From positions 1 to 64,000 of the forward strand of contig JALHLR010000015.1 of assembly GCA_022844475.1 (NCBI GenBank): DNA of 64,000 nucleotides. Reading direction: 5' to 3'. The notes below the pieces were generated by a model. That model did not search any database. It worked only from the letters and a program-made list of their open reading frames with translations, and was not told the DNA's origin. The position numbers and the translations under genes were made by a program. The stretch is from Hyphomonadaceae bacterium. GTDB taxonomy: Bacteria; Pseudomonadota; Alphaproteobacteria; Caulobacterales; Hyphomonadaceae. This document shows, in pieces, positions 1 through 8,882 of the stretch. How positions within the stretch are numbered: the first letter of the stretch is position 1; each line of letters begins with the position of its first letter.

Positions 1-348
1 CTCATCGTCCATCGCCCCGATCTCGAACTCTATCCGGAAGGTCCGAAGCTGGGCTTAGGACTCTGGAACATGCCGGTCCCCGAACAGGCGTTGGAGATCG
101 GCCTCCTCGCCGTCGCCGGCATGTTCTGGGCGGCCCAGCGCGCACGCGCTGGACTCGCAGCCTGGCCGGCCGCCGCGTTTGTCGCTTTGCTCATCGTCGT
201 CCAGATCGTCGCGATGCTGCTTCCGCAGGAGGCCTCTGAGAGCCTCGTCGGCGCCGCACCCTCTGCACTCGCCGTGTACATCGTGCTCGCCTTGGTCGCG
301 ATCTTTCTCGACGGGCGGCGAGCGCCACAAGCCTTACCCGATCGATAA
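1..348 (+). CDS. C-terminal part of a membrane protein (5' end outside window)
   Basis: The reading frame is open from the first base and ends at a TAA at 346-348, so only about 115 C-terminal residues are visible. They contain three hydrophobic segments separated by short charged turns (near residues 28-42, 52-74 and 88-106) and end in a short basic/polar tail (RRAPQALPDR). An internal ATG at 70 is not needed because the frame is open upstream of it. The visible part looks like an integral inner-membrane protein. I do not recognise the family and no catalytic motif is visible. Confidence 0.55.
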   Translation, partial: LIVHRPDLELYPEGPKLGLGLWNMPVPEQALEIGLLAVAGMFWAAQRARAGLAAWPAAAFVALLIVVQIVAMLLPQEASESLVGAAPSALAVYIVLALVAIFLDGRRAPQALPDR

Positions 349-428
349 TGTTTGATCGATCGCGGCTAACCTGATCGAAATCATGCTCGCCTACGCTAGA
401 GCCACGAATAGCAGCGGGGAGCAGGGCT

Positions 429-1469
429 ATGGCATTCGGCAAACGCACGGCTGGTTCCGCCCCTCCGCCCTACACGCCCCCCGCTGAGCTCGACGCGCCG
501 GAGGCGGCTGCGCCTTTGCGGACCCGCGTCACCAACCCGGGCGCGATCGACAACAAGTTCATCGGCCTCGCCGTCGGCGTCGTATTCCTCTCGGCCGGCG
601 CAGCCATCGCCGCGCCCTCGCTCCTGTCGATGGTGAGTGGCGCAAGCGTCCGCCCGATCGAGCAAGTCATCGCAGGCCTCGACCGCGACGCCATGCGTGC
701 GGCGCTGGCGCTTGAAGCCTTCCCGGACGAATCCGGTCGCGTCTTCATGACCAGCCTCGCCACCCATTTCCCGCAGCAGCATGACAGCCTGCTCGACCAG
801 CTCGCTGACACTGCGGCCGCCGGCGGCGACCGCGACGACCTGTTCCTCTCGATGAACGCCTGGACGATGGGCTTCGCGCCGCAGCACATCAGCGCACTCA
901 GCCGCACCGGCGCCGAAGGCTTCGACAAGTCGCTGGGTATCCTCAAGGAAGCCCTGCAGATGGTCGAATCCGAAACGGGCGGCTGCACCATGAAGTCGCT
1001 CGAAGGCTTCATGCGAAACCCTTCCAGGCTCACAGATCTCACCCGCTACGGCAGCGACGGCTACCGCGTGAGCATGCGCGCCGGCGCCACCATGGTGGAC
1101 CTTGTCGCCAAGGGCCGCAACGCGCCGCCGGTCAACGCCACGATAACGCCGGATGACGAGAACGCGCTGCAGTCCACGTTCATGTCGATGATGTCCGACC
1201 CGCAGGTGATGAACCTGATCCAGTCCGGCATGAACCTCCGCTCGCAGGACATGCAAATGGAGTTCGCGCAGAACATCAATGTCTGCCAGCTCGCGCGCAC
1301 CTTCGTCATCAAGCTCGAAAACCTGCCAGCCGGCACCAAGTCACGCCTGCTCGCGACTGCGCTGTCATCCGATTTCGGCGCGCTCGCCGGCAATCTCGGC
1401 AGCCCCTTCGGCCCCGGTGCATTCCAGGACATGCAGCCCGGCATGGGCACGACGCAGTTCTTCCCGTAG
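429..1469 (+). CDS. Hypothetical membrane-anchored protein, 346 aa
   Basis: The ATG at 429 follows a purine-rich GGGGAG ribosome site. Residues 1-40 are Pro/Ala-rich and polar. One hydrophobic segment (about residues 45-68, FIGLAVGVVFLS...) could be a signal anchor, leaving some 275 residues in the periplasm. The rest is mainly helical, with many Met residues and two Cys (in GGCT and NVCQ) that could form a disulfide. The stop codon lies 5 bases from the stop of the convergent TIR gene. A second exported protein of unknown function at 5489-6523 also has a two-Cys C-terminal region, but I could not show the two are related. No known domain is recognised. Confidence 0.75.
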   Translation: MAFGKRTAGSAPPPYTPPAELDAPEAAAPLRTRVTNPGAIDNKFIGLAVGVVFLSAGAAIAAPSLLSMVSGASVRPIEQVIAGLDRDAMRAALALEAFPDESGRVFMTSLATHFPQQHDSLLDQLADTAAAGGDRDDLFLSMNAWTMGFAPQHISALSRTGAEGFDKSLGILKEALQMVESETGGCTMKSLEGFMRNPSRLTDLTRYGSDGYRVSMRAGATMVDLVAKGRNAPPVNATITPDDENALQSTFMSMMSDPQVMNLIQSGMNLRSQDMQMEFAQNINVCQLARTFVIKLENLPAGTKSRLLATALSSDFGALAGNLGSPFGPGAFQDMQPGMGTTQFFP

Positions 1470-1474
1470 CGCCT

Positions 1475-3913
1475 CTACCGCTGCGCCGGCTCCACAAGCT
1501 CGCCACGCAGCCAGCGTCCAGCCTGCATCACGCTGCCGTCCGGAGCCCACACAACGCCCAATCCCTGGCGGTTGCCGCCGGACAGCTCGCCTTCATAGCG
1601 TTGGCCGTTGGTGTAGGTCAGCACGCCGCGCGCCGTACCACCGGCGCCCACACCTGAACCAGCGAGGTTGTCACCGCTCTGCCAGTGCATAACGCCATGC
1701 CCGCTGGCAGCGTCGCCGGAATGTTCGCCTTCGTAACGCGCTGCGCGTGCTGCCGCATTCCCCGGATTGTCGGCGAACTCGTAGACGCCGACACCGTTGG
1801 CCTGCCCGTTTCGCAACTCGCCGCGATAGCGGTCGCGCGCATTGGGCCCGGCGCCCCGCGTGCGTATGCCCAGACCGTTTGGCGCGCCTCCGGAAATCTG
1901 CGCGACATACCTGTCGCCATTTCCTCCCGTGATGGTCTGCGCATCTTTCAGGGCGTCGGCTGACTGCGCCACCTGCCGCGCCGCAGTCGCACGCTGCACC
2001 GCGACCGTCTGCGCGCGCCGCGCGGCCTCGACCACAGCCTTCGTCTCGGCAGGCAACTGCTCGATGCTGAACGGCGCCGGACGGCTGAGCTTGGCGATCA
2101 ACGCCTCGGCGTTTGGCGCACGCGCACCGCTGGGGTAAGCCGCGAGATAGGCGCGGTATCCCGCCAGCGTCCCGTCCCGCTCAGCGATCGCCCACGCCTC
2201 GGCCTCCTCGGCAATGCGGCTCTGTTGCGCCGCCGCGAGCGAGTCCGCCCCTGGCTCCCTGACGACAACATCTGCCGCACGTGCAGCCGCACTCGCCACC
2301 TGGGCTTGCGCCTGCGCGATGCGCCGCTTGTCCGCCTCGACCGCCGCCGACACCGCTGCGCTCGCCTTGGGTGTCGCCCCGGTGTTGCGAACCGCCTCGG
2401 CAAAGGCCCGCAGGTCGCGCGGCGAGGCCGAGCCAAGCGAAGGCGCCGGCTTCCGGCTCGACTGCGCGAAGGCGCGCATCGCCTGCGTCGTGGCCTCGTC
2501 GGCCTTGCCCGTCATTTCACCATCATAGAGCTGGAGAGCGGCCAACCCGCGCTGAATCTCCTCGATCGCCTGCGACCGCTCCGCGCCAAGCGCCACAATC
2601 CGCTCCTCCGCAGCGCGCCCCATCGCGCCGGGTACAACACCCGCCGCCGGGAATGCCTGAAGGTAAGAACGATAGGCAGCCTCGCTGTCTTCCGTCACGG
2701 CCTTGACCCACGCCTGCGCATCCAGCACGCGCAGGGTCGATCGCGCCGTCTCGGCCGTGCTCGCGCGCGGGAAGGCCGACACATGATCGCGCAGTGCCTC
2801 CGCATCGCGGGCATCGACCCTGCGCCAGTCCTCGCCGGACTCAGCGGTATCCTCGAACGTTCCCGTCGCGGGGGCCGCGTTCGCGGTCGTCACATCCGCC
2901 ACACTCTGCACCGGAATACCCGTGGCGACCTGCTCCTGATGCGCCTCGTCGCCACGCCAGCCGAAAGGATCGGCAAGCCACAATCCGACACCTGATCCGA
3001 TCAGCGCAACCGCGGCAACCATGGGCACAGCTGCAAACGACCGCTGTTGCTTCTGATAGCGCGACTCGTAGCCGGAACGCCGCACGATCAGATCGGAGTC
3101 ATCCAGTCGCTCATCGCGCCGCTCCTGCGGCACCCGATAGACGGACTCGGCTAACCGCGGTCCACGCGCGGCTTCGGCGCGATCGACATATCGCGTCGTG
3201 TCGCTTTCCGCATAGCGCGACGAAGGCGGCGGATCGTAGCGTGGCTGCGGCGGCGGAGGGGACGGCTCCGCAAACCGTGGCGATGGCGGCGGCTCGTAGC
3301 GTGGTTGCGGCGGAGGTGGAGGCGGTTCCGCAAAGCGCGGCGGTGGCGGCGGCTCATACTTGGGAGGCGGCGGCGGCGACTCGACATAGCGCGGCGGCGC
3401 GGGAGCAGGATCGACAAACTGCACTGGCGGCGGCTTGGGGCGCTGGGGTTCGGGCTTGGGCGGCGGGGGTGGAGGTGGCACAGCCGCCGCGCGCTTCGGC
3501 GCAGCCGCCGCTGGGGGCTTGACCGGATCACCCGCGCAGTTGCGCAGCATCGCCGTCAGCCGCCGCCAGTTGGGATCGTCCGGATCGCCGTTCCACTTGC
3601 TCAAGTCAACCGCGTCGAGCTCGTCGAACGGGCGCGGCGGCGCCTCGCCATCGATGCGCGCCTGGATCAGCTTGTTCTTGTAGAGCCCGGTCGCCGCTTC
3701 GGACCGGACATACTCGGACCGCCGCGCACTGTCAGACCACAGCACCAGCACGGCCTTCGACCAGCCCAGCTTGAGGTCTGCAATCGGGCTCAGATCAGGC
3801 TTGGGCTCGGCCGGATCCATCCAGCTGTCCCAGCCCTCCTGACGGAGGAGCTCGCCCACCACCCGGAGTCGATCCCGGTCCTGGCGTGCGTATGCAACGT
3901 ATACATCAGTCAT
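1475..3913 (-). CDS. TIR-domain protein with proline-rich linker, transmembrane helix and C-terminal MORN-like repeats
   Basis: This is an 812-residue multidomain protein. Residues 1-125 look like a TIR_2 domain: it opens with VYVAYARQD, and a SARRSEYVRSE helix carries Glu72 where TIR NADases have their catalytic Glu. Residues 130-240 are a proline-rich linker with repeated RFAEP/RYEPPP units. A hydrophobic helix lies at about 293-314, with no signal peptide before it, so the TIR domain should be cytoplasmic and the remainder periplasmic. A stretch near 440-480 resembles a peptidoglycan-binding fold, and residues 685-810 hold several MORN-like units (YRGELRNGQANGVGVY, YEGELSGGNRQGLGV). TIR domains in bacteria serve in NAD+ cleavage, immunity or scaffolding; which applies here is unknown. 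No obvious partner gene is adjacent. Confidence 0.8.
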   Translation of the reverse strand: MTDVYVAYARQDRDRLRVVGELLRQEGWDSWMDPAEPKPDLSPIADLKLGWSKAVLVLWSDSARRSEYVRSEAATGLYKNKLIQARIDGEAPPRPFDELDAVDLSKWNGDPDDPNWRRLTAMLRNCAGDPVKPPAAAAPKRAAAVPPPPPPPKPEPQRPKPPPVQFVDPAPAPPRYVESPPPPPKYEPPPPPRFAEPPPPPPQPRYEPPPSPRFAEPSPPPPQPRYDPPPSSRYAESDTTRYVDRAEAARGPRLAESVYRVPQERRDERLDDSDLIVRRSGYESRYQKQQRSFAAVPMVAAVALIGSGVGLWLADPFGWRGDEAHQEQVATGIPVQSVADVTTANAAPATGTFEDTAESGEDWRRVDARDAEALRDHVSAFPRASTAETARSTLRVLDAQAWVKAVTEDSEAAYRSYLQAFPAAGVVPGAMGRAAEERIVALGAERSQAIEEIQRGLAALQLYDGEMTGKADEATTQAMRAFAQSSRKPAPSLGSASPRDLRAFAEAVRNTGATPKASAAVSAAVEADKRRIAQAQAQVASAAARAADVVVREPGADSLAAAQQSRIAEEAEAWAIAERDGTLAGYRAYLAAYPSGARAPNAEALIAKLSRPAPFSIEQLPAETKAVVEAARRAQTVAVQRATAARQVAQSADALKDAQTITGGNGDRYVAQISGGAPNGLGIRTRGAGPNARDRYRGELRNGQANGVGVYEFADNPGNAAARAARYEGEHSGDAASGHGVMHWQSGDNLAGSGVGAGGTARGVLTYTNGQRYEGELSGGNRQGLGVVWAPDGSVMQAGRWLRGELVEPAQR
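3190..3400 (-). repeat. In-gene tandem repeat encoding the proline-rich linker of the TIR protein
   Basis: About three imperfect units of roughly 60 bp encode alternating RFAEP..PPPPQP and RYEPPPSP segments (residues about 175-238 of the TIR protein). The repetition is visible in both DNA and protein. Such repeats tend to change copy number and would alter linker length between the TIR domain and the membrane helix. Confidence 0.7.
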
Positions 3914-4004
3914 GGCCGCCCCTCTGGGCCGCCCCCGCCGCTATGCTTCTATCAGTGCAATCGCCGCTTGGGGAGATGCGCCAGACAAGCGCAAGACAGC
4001 AAAA

Positions 4005-5369
4005 TCACAGATTTTCAGTGAGCTTTGTCGCATTCGCGTCAGGAAAGAACACCGCAATGCGGGTTCCGCCAGATTCGCGTGACGCGATCGTCAGGGTTCC
4101 ACGATGCAGTTCTGCAAAGGCGCGCACGACGGACAGCCCAAGTCCTGCGCCCTTCTGCTTCTTGCCGGCCTCACCCTGCTCGAACGCACGTGACAGCCGC
4201 GTGAGCTCCTCCGGACTGATCCCGACGCCCGTGTCCGTCACGGAAAGCACAGACCCGCCCGGGACTTCCTCGGCAACAACGACGACTTCGCCCCCGGCCG
4301 GGGTGAACTTCAAGGCATTGGAGATCAGGTTCAGCGCAATCTGGCGCACGGCTTTCGAGTCGGCGAACGCCTCGGCATCCTCCGGACCATCGCACACCAG
4401 CTCGACCCCCTTCCGGCGCGCCTCGTCCATCATGAACCGGACGGCGTCGTCCGCGAGGTCGGAAAGGCTAACGGTCTCCGGATAGATTTCGTACTTGCCT
4501 GCTTCGAGCCGGGCGAGGTCCAGAACATCGTCGACAATAAGGGTCAAGTTCCGCCCACCCTCGTGAATGAGCTCGGCGTATTCCTGATACCGTTCCGGCA
4601 GCGGGCCAAACACGCCGCTGCGCATCATTTCGGCGAATCCCACGATCGCGTTCAGCGGCGTGCGGAGCTCGTGGCTGGTCTGCGCAAAAAAAGTGGTGCG
4701 CGCTTCCAGCTGATCTTTCGCCGTGTCGGCCGCCTTTCGTGCTTCCAGCGCAGCTTGCGCAGCCTTGCGCAACCGGGTTTCCAACTGAGCTAGCCGGCTC
4801 GCGGCGTCCACATCAACTGGCGCCGCACGCTGCCGCTCCCGAGGTTCGCTGACGCGCAACGCTGCAATGATCGCCGTCGACGCGAGCAAGACGAGTCCCG
4901 CCGTTCCATAACTGGTTGTCAGGATCGCTGCGTCATGCACATGCAGCCAGCTCCCGTTCGAACCGGCGACGACGGCGACTAACAAGCCAAGGATCGCAAA
5001 GCCTGCGATCTCGATCGTCAAGCGAACCCTGCCGGACAACCAGGCAACCGCAATCGCGACGCCATATATGACAATAAGTGCAGACACGCCGCCCGTGCTC
5101 GCCGCGCCTGCTGTTGCGAGGGCGATCCAGAGCGCTGATTCAACTTCGACAGCCTGCGCTTCCGACGTGGAACCCCGCATGAAGGCGCCAGCGAGGGGCG
5201 GCAGAACCGCACACACGAACACAAGCGCGCTGAGCCAAAACGGCACGCCGAGCGCCAAACTCCATGCGCCAGCGATGGTTACCAGCCCAAACCAGATTCC
5301 GCCCGCGCCCGTCACGGGCAGCAGCCCGCGACCAAGATACTGCTTGAAGGGTCGGTTTGCATGCCGCAT
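4005..5369 (-). CDS. Membrane sensor histidine kinase (HisKA + HATPase_c)
   Basis: The 454-residue protein has about six hydrophobic helices in residues 20-172, a short coiled-coil-like linker (190-228), then a HisKA domain with phospho-acceptor His233 in the H-box TSHELRTPLN. The ATPase domain carries an N-box (NLISNALKF), a G1 box (DTGVGISPEEL) and a G2 box (KGAGLGLSVV). No receiver domain or partner response regulator gene is next to it, so it is an orphan kinase. The layout of a polytopic membrane module directly joined to HisKA resembles DivJ/PleC-type kinases of Caulobacterales, but assignment to either is only a guess. No periplasmic sensor domain is visible, so any signal is probably sensed within or near the membrane. 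Confidence 0.88.
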   Translation of the reverse strand: MRHANRPFKQYLGRGLLPVTGAGGIWFGLVTIAGAWSLALGVPFWLSALVFVCAVLPPLAGAFMRGSTSEAQAVEVESALWIALATAGAASTGGVSALIVIYGVAIAVAWLSGRVRLTIEIAGFAILGLLVAVVAGSNGSWLHVHDAAILTTSYGTAGLVLLASTAIIAALRVSEPRERQRAAPVDVDAASRLAQLETRLRKAAQAALEARKAADTAKDQLEARTTFFAQTSHELRTPLNAIVGFAEMMRSGVFGPLPERYQEYAELIHEGGRNLTLIVDDVLDLARLEAGKYEIYPETVSLSDLADDAVRFMMDEARRKGVELVCDGPEDAEAFADSKAVRQIALNLISNALKFTPAGGEVVVVAEEVPGGSVLSVTDTGVGISPEELTRLSRAFEQGEAGKKQKGAGLGLSVVRAFAELHRGTLTIASRESGGTRIAVFFPDANATKLTENL

Positions 5370-5488
5370 CCTAACTCGTCATCAATGAATCCGGTCACAA
5401 CCTCGGTAGGGTAAGCACATAGCGGGCCGCGGCTGCTCCAAGGGGTAGCCTGGGGGGCTCGAGTGTGAAGGATTGTCGGGAGGTTCCA

Positions 5489-6523
5489 TTGCGTACGCGG
5501 ACCAAACTTTGCGCTGTTGCGCTCGTAGTTGCAATCGCTGCTCCGGTAGCGATCAGCCAGGTGTCGCCTGAGGCCGCTCCAGCGGGCCGGCTCCTGCCGA
5601 CCACGGCGGCGACCTATGCCGACTATCAGGCCCGGGTCTCCGACATCATGACCAAGGAGCTCGGCGGCGCCGCCGATCTCGAAAAGGCGATCGACACGTT
5701 CGGCGCGCCGAACGTCGGCGAGCTCTCGGCCGGCTGGATCTCATACTCGGGCATCCTCGCCGCGCAGCACCCTGACTTCGTCAAGGAAGTCCGCAACATC
5801 GACAACTACTATGGACGCGAGCGCCTGATGCTCGGCCTCGAGCGCGACCTCGGCTATGCCCGCACGCTGAAAGGCGGAGAGCAGGCGCTCCAGAACGTCC
5901 TCGCCGCCAACACGCGCGACACCAGCCGCCTGTCCAGCGCGGGCGCCTTCGTCAAGGAGCAGTCCTACAAGTTGCAGAAGGTCGGCTGGGGCAAGGAGCG
6001 TGTGAAGAATCCCGACGCGATCCTCAAGTCGATGAAGACCTCAACCCAGGCCTCCAAGCCGATCACCGACGCGGTCTCGAAACTCTTCGCCGGCCCTGAT
6101 CTCGACGCGATGCTCACTACCATCGCCGTCTCGCCGACCACCGCTGACAGCCTCTGGGACAAGTTCTCGGTCATCGCCGTCAACGCACCGGGCAAGGCCC
6201 TCAGCAATGTCTCGCCGGTCTCCGTCGCCCAGCAGGACCTCAAGGTCGCACCGCAGTTCAACGGCACAGCCAACCGCATGGTCACGCTCGCCGCGCTCCA
6301 CGCGATCGACGCCGAAAAGACCAATGGCGACCAGGTGAAGGCAACCATGGCCGACCCGATGTCGCGCCAGTGCCTCGAAGAAGCGCAGCAGTATCTCTAT
6401 GGCTGCGTCTCCACCGCCTACACCCGCTACGAGCTCACCTTCTGCCTCGCCCGCCACGGCCTGCGGTTCGAGAACGACAAGGTCCGCTCGATGGGCAGCT
6501 GCTTCGCCGAGATCTCGAAGTAG
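5489..6523 (+). CDS. Exported hypothetical protein, 344 aa, TTG start
   Basis: A GGGAGG ribosome site at 5478-5483 lies five bases before a TTG at 5489, which makes this the likelier start than an in-frame GTG at 5465. From the TTG the protein opens with a classic signal peptide (MRTRTK, then hydrophobic AVALVVAIAAPVAI). The mature part is helical. Near the C-terminus are three Cys (CLEEAQQYLYGC, FCLARHG) and one more in GSCFAEI, likely forming disulfides in the periplasm. I do not recognise the family. A strong terminator follows at 6547. Confidence 0.78.
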   Translation: MRTRTKLCAVALVVAIAAPVAISQVSPEAAPAGRLLPTTAATYADYQARVSDIMTKELGGAADLEKAIDTFGAPNVGELSAGWISYSGILAAQHPDFVKEVRNIDNYYGRERLMLGLERDLGYARTLKGGEQALQNVLAANTRDTSRLSSAGAFVKEQSYKLQKVGWGKERVKNPDAILKSMKTSTQASKPITDAVSKLFAGPDLDAMLTTIAVSPTTADSLWDKFSVIAVNAPGKALSNVSPVSVAQQDLKVAPQFNGTANRMVTLAALHAIDAEKTNGDQVKATMADPMSRQCLEEAQQYLYGCVSTAYTRYELTFCLARHGLRFENDKVRSMGSCFAEISK

Positions 6524-6546
6524 TCTGACCTGCGCCGAACAAGAAG

Positions 6547-6583
6547 CCGCCCCGGCCGCACCACGGCCGGGGCGGTTTGCTTT
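6547..6583 (+). terminator. Rho-independent terminator
   Basis: A perfect 12-bp GC-rich stem (CCGCCCCGGCCG with its complement) encloses a 5-base CACCA loop and is followed by TTTGCTTT. It lies 23 bases after the stop of the exported hypothetical gene and 73 bases before sufE. Confidence 0.9.
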
Positions 6584-6655
6584 CGGGCCGTGCGCAGCTC
6601 ACGCTCGTCGAGAGAGCCAGTTGCCCTCCGGCGCCAAACACGCCATCTCCCAATC

Positions 6656-7075
6656 ATGACCGTCGCCGACCAAGCCGCCTCCCTGCGCGAAGATTTCGCC
6701 TTTCTCGATGAGTGGGAAGCGCGCTTCACCCATCTCATCGACCTCGGCAAATCGCTGCCGCTGCTGAAGCCGGAGGAGTATTCCGAGGCCAACAAGGTGC
6801 GCGGCTGCTCCAGCCAGGTCTGGCTCGTTGCCGAACCCTCGCCCGAAAATCCCGCCGCCATCCGCTTCCGCGGCGGCTCCGACGCAATGATCGTCGCCGG
6901 CCTCGTCGCCATGCTGCTGCACCTGTTCTCCGACCAGCGGCCCGAGGACATCCTCGCCTTCGACGCCCCCGCCTTCATGCGCGAGATCGGCATCGCCGAC
7001 GCCCTCACGCCACAACGCTCCAACGGCCTCGCCTCGATGCTCCAGCGCATCCGCGCGCACGCGGGCGAGGCGTAG
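6656..7075 (+). CDS. sufE: SufE-family cysteine desulfuration protein
   Basis: From the ATG at 6656 the protein has 139 residues, matching the usual length of about 140 for SufE. The catalytic Cys51 lies in the RGCSSQVW motif; in SufE this residue accepts persulfide sulfur from the SufS desulfurase and passes it to the SufBCD scaffold for Fe-S cluster assembly. The frame is open 22 codons further upstream (to 6590), but that extension is basic and unlike the family. No other suf gene is nearby. Fe-S proteins in this window that could depend on such a pathway include the 51048-52355 oxidoreductase. Confidence 0.93.
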   Translation: MTVADQAASLREDFAFLDEWEARFTHLIDLGKSLPLLKPEEYSEANKVRGCSSQVWLVAEPSPENPAAIRFRGGSDAMIVAGLVAMLLHLFSDQRPEDILAFDAPAFMREIGIADALTPQRSNGLASMLQRIRAHAGEA

Positions 7076-7319
7076 GATCGAACAGCGCCAACGCGCGCTC
7101 ACCCCCGCCCAACACAAGCATCCGCCAGCAGCCACCCGGTATCCACGCACAGCCCCACACCAGCCGCTGCGTCCGACGGCCGATCTTCGCGCGCGTCCAC
7201 TCCGGGAAACGCGCCGCTCCCACACCGCACGGCACTAAAACGCCACCGTCGACCGGTCGCGCCCCATCGCCGCCGCCACGCGCGCAGCTCAATCGGATCT
7301 ACGGGCGAAGCCTGCCCCC

Positions 7320-7601
7320 CTACCGCAACGCCTCCAGAATCGACACCGCGCACCCTCCGCAGACCAGCGTGAAGAACACTTCCAGCAGCGGCACCTTGAA
7401 CTTCATCGTGTTGCCGCCGACCCAGATCAGCCCGGCCACCGCCGCCGCGATCACCCACGGCCCGATCACATACCCCAGCGAATACTGCAGCCGCCCGAAC
7501 GCCGAGTAATACCCCTCGAACCGGAACAGGTAGGCGACGCCCAGCACCGCCGCCGACATCAGGATGGCGAAACCACAGAGAAACCGTTCAAGCGAATCCA
7601 T
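7320..7601 (-). CDS. Small three-helix membrane protein, 93 aa
   Basis: I start it at the ATG at 7601, preceded by GGGGG at suitable distance; an upstream in-frame start at 7634 would add 11 residues. Three hydrophobic helices fill most of the protein (about residues 8-26, 42-63 and 71-90). Short, compact membrane proteins like this are common in alphaproteobacteria and I do not recognise the family. It points away from pstS and lies in a poorly coding stretch; 7076-7319 downstream holds no convincing gene. Confidence 0.6.
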   Translation of the reverse strand: MDSLERFLCGFAILMSAAVLGVAYLFRFEGYYSAFGRLQYSLGYVIGPWVIAAAVAGLIWVGGNTMKFKVPLLEVFFTLVCGGCAVSILEALR

Positions 7602-7828
7602 AGGAACCCCCGAGCCTTTTCCGGTAGCTAGCACGTGGCCGCGCCCGCCTCACCCCTCCACCCGCATCGGCGACGCGGCGTGCGCCAGGAGCCTGAATTC
7701 CCGTCAATTTCGGCCGGCCACGTCGCCGCGAATCTTCTCCCCGACGATCGTCACAAATGCTTCGCAGAACGGGTGATAGAGCCATCTCGATACCGCGCGC
7801 TGGCCAGAAGGCCGAGGGAGCCCCGTCC

Positions 7829-8875
7829 GTGCTGATTCAGCTCGCCCGCAGCCTCGTCACAGCGCTGGCCGCCACAGTTCTCGTAATCGCGCCAGCCCTG
7901 GCGCAGGACATCACCGGCGCCGGCGCCACCTTCCCCGCGCCGATCTATTCCAGCTGGGGCGAGGACTACGCGAAAGCCGGTGGCTCGCGCCTCAACTACC
8001 AGGCACTCGGCTCCGGCGCGGGCGTCACCCAGATCATAAACCGCACTGTCGATTTCGGCGCCTCGGATTCCCCAGTCGCGCCCGAACGGCTTGAGAAGGA
8101 ACAGCTCCTCCAATTCCCCGCCGTCATCGGTGCCGTCGTTGTGATCGTGAACGTGCCGGGCGTAGACGGCACGAAGATCAAGCTCACCGGCGACGTGCTC
8201 GGCGAGATTTATGTCGGCCGCATCCGCCTATGGGACGATCCGAAGATCACCGCCCTCAACCCCGCGCTGAAGCTGCCAAAGATTCCGATCTCGCCCGCCT
8301 ATCGTGCGGACTCGTCCGGCACCACCAGCATCTTCACCAAATACCTTTCGAGCGTATCGCCCCTCTTCAAGGAGCGCACCGGCGCCGGCAACTCCGTCGC
8401 ATGGCGCACGGGCCTTGGCGCTCCCGGCAACGCAGGCGTCGCCGCCGCCGTGAAGAACATAAAGGGCGGCATCGGCTACGTCGAATTCGCCTACGCCGCC
8501 GAGAACGGCATGCAAGCGCTTCAGCTCGCCAACGGCTCGGGCAAGTTCGTGACGCCCACCGTCCCCGGCTTCCTCCAAGCCGCAGAACAGGCCGACTGGG
8601 ACAACGCCAAAAACATGGCCGCCACCATGCTCAACATGCCCGGCGACAATTCCTGGCCCATCGTCTCGGCCACTTACATCCTCGTCCCACGCAACCCGAA
8701 GGACCCGGCCCGCACCCAGAGCGTGCTGAAATACGTCGACTGGTCCTTCCGCAATGGCGCAGCCACCGCCGACCGCCTCCACTACATCATGCTGCCCGCC
8801 GCCGTGCAGGATCGCGTCCGCGCGCAGTGGGCCACACTCGCTCCCGCCGGCAAGCCGCTCTGGCCGGCAAACTGA
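7829..8875 (+). CDS. pstS: Phosphate ABC transporter, periplasmic phosphate-binding protein PstS
   Basis: The GTG at 7829 has a GAGGGAG site upstream and gives a standard signal peptide ending at ALAQ before DITGAGATFP, the typical start of mature PstS. An ATG at 7757 in frame would place 24 charged residues ahead of the signal peptide and is less likely. Family hallmarks include NYQALGSGAG, VDFGASDSP, and RADSSGTTSIFTKYLS, which together build the phosphate site. It captures inorganic phosphate for PstCAB. It heads the operon pstS-pstC-pstA-pstB. I could not find a convincing Pho box upstream. Confidence 0.96.
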   Translation: MLIQLARSLVTALAATVLVIAPALAQDITGAGATFPAPIYSSWGEDYAKAGGSRLNYQALGSGAGVTQIINRTVDFGASDSPVAPERLEKEQLLQFPAVIGAVVVIVNVPGVDGTKIKLTGDVLGEIYVGRIRLWDDPKITALNPALKLPKIPISPAYRADSSGTTSIFTKYLSSVSPLFKERTGAGNSVAWRTGLGAPGNAGVAAAVKNIKGGIGYVEFAYAAENGMQALQLANGSGKFVTPTVPGFLQAAEQADWDNAKNMAATMLNMPGDNSWPIVSATYILVPRNPKDPARTQSVLKYVDWSFRNGAATADRLHYIMLPAAVQDRVRAQWATLAPAGKPLWPAN

Positions 8876-8882
8876 GGTTCCC

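Noticed and set aside
7741-7775. Possible Pho box before pstS (GTCACAAATGCTTCG)
   Set aside because: Only one half resembles the CTGTCAT/TGTCAC repeat; the second is too weak to call.
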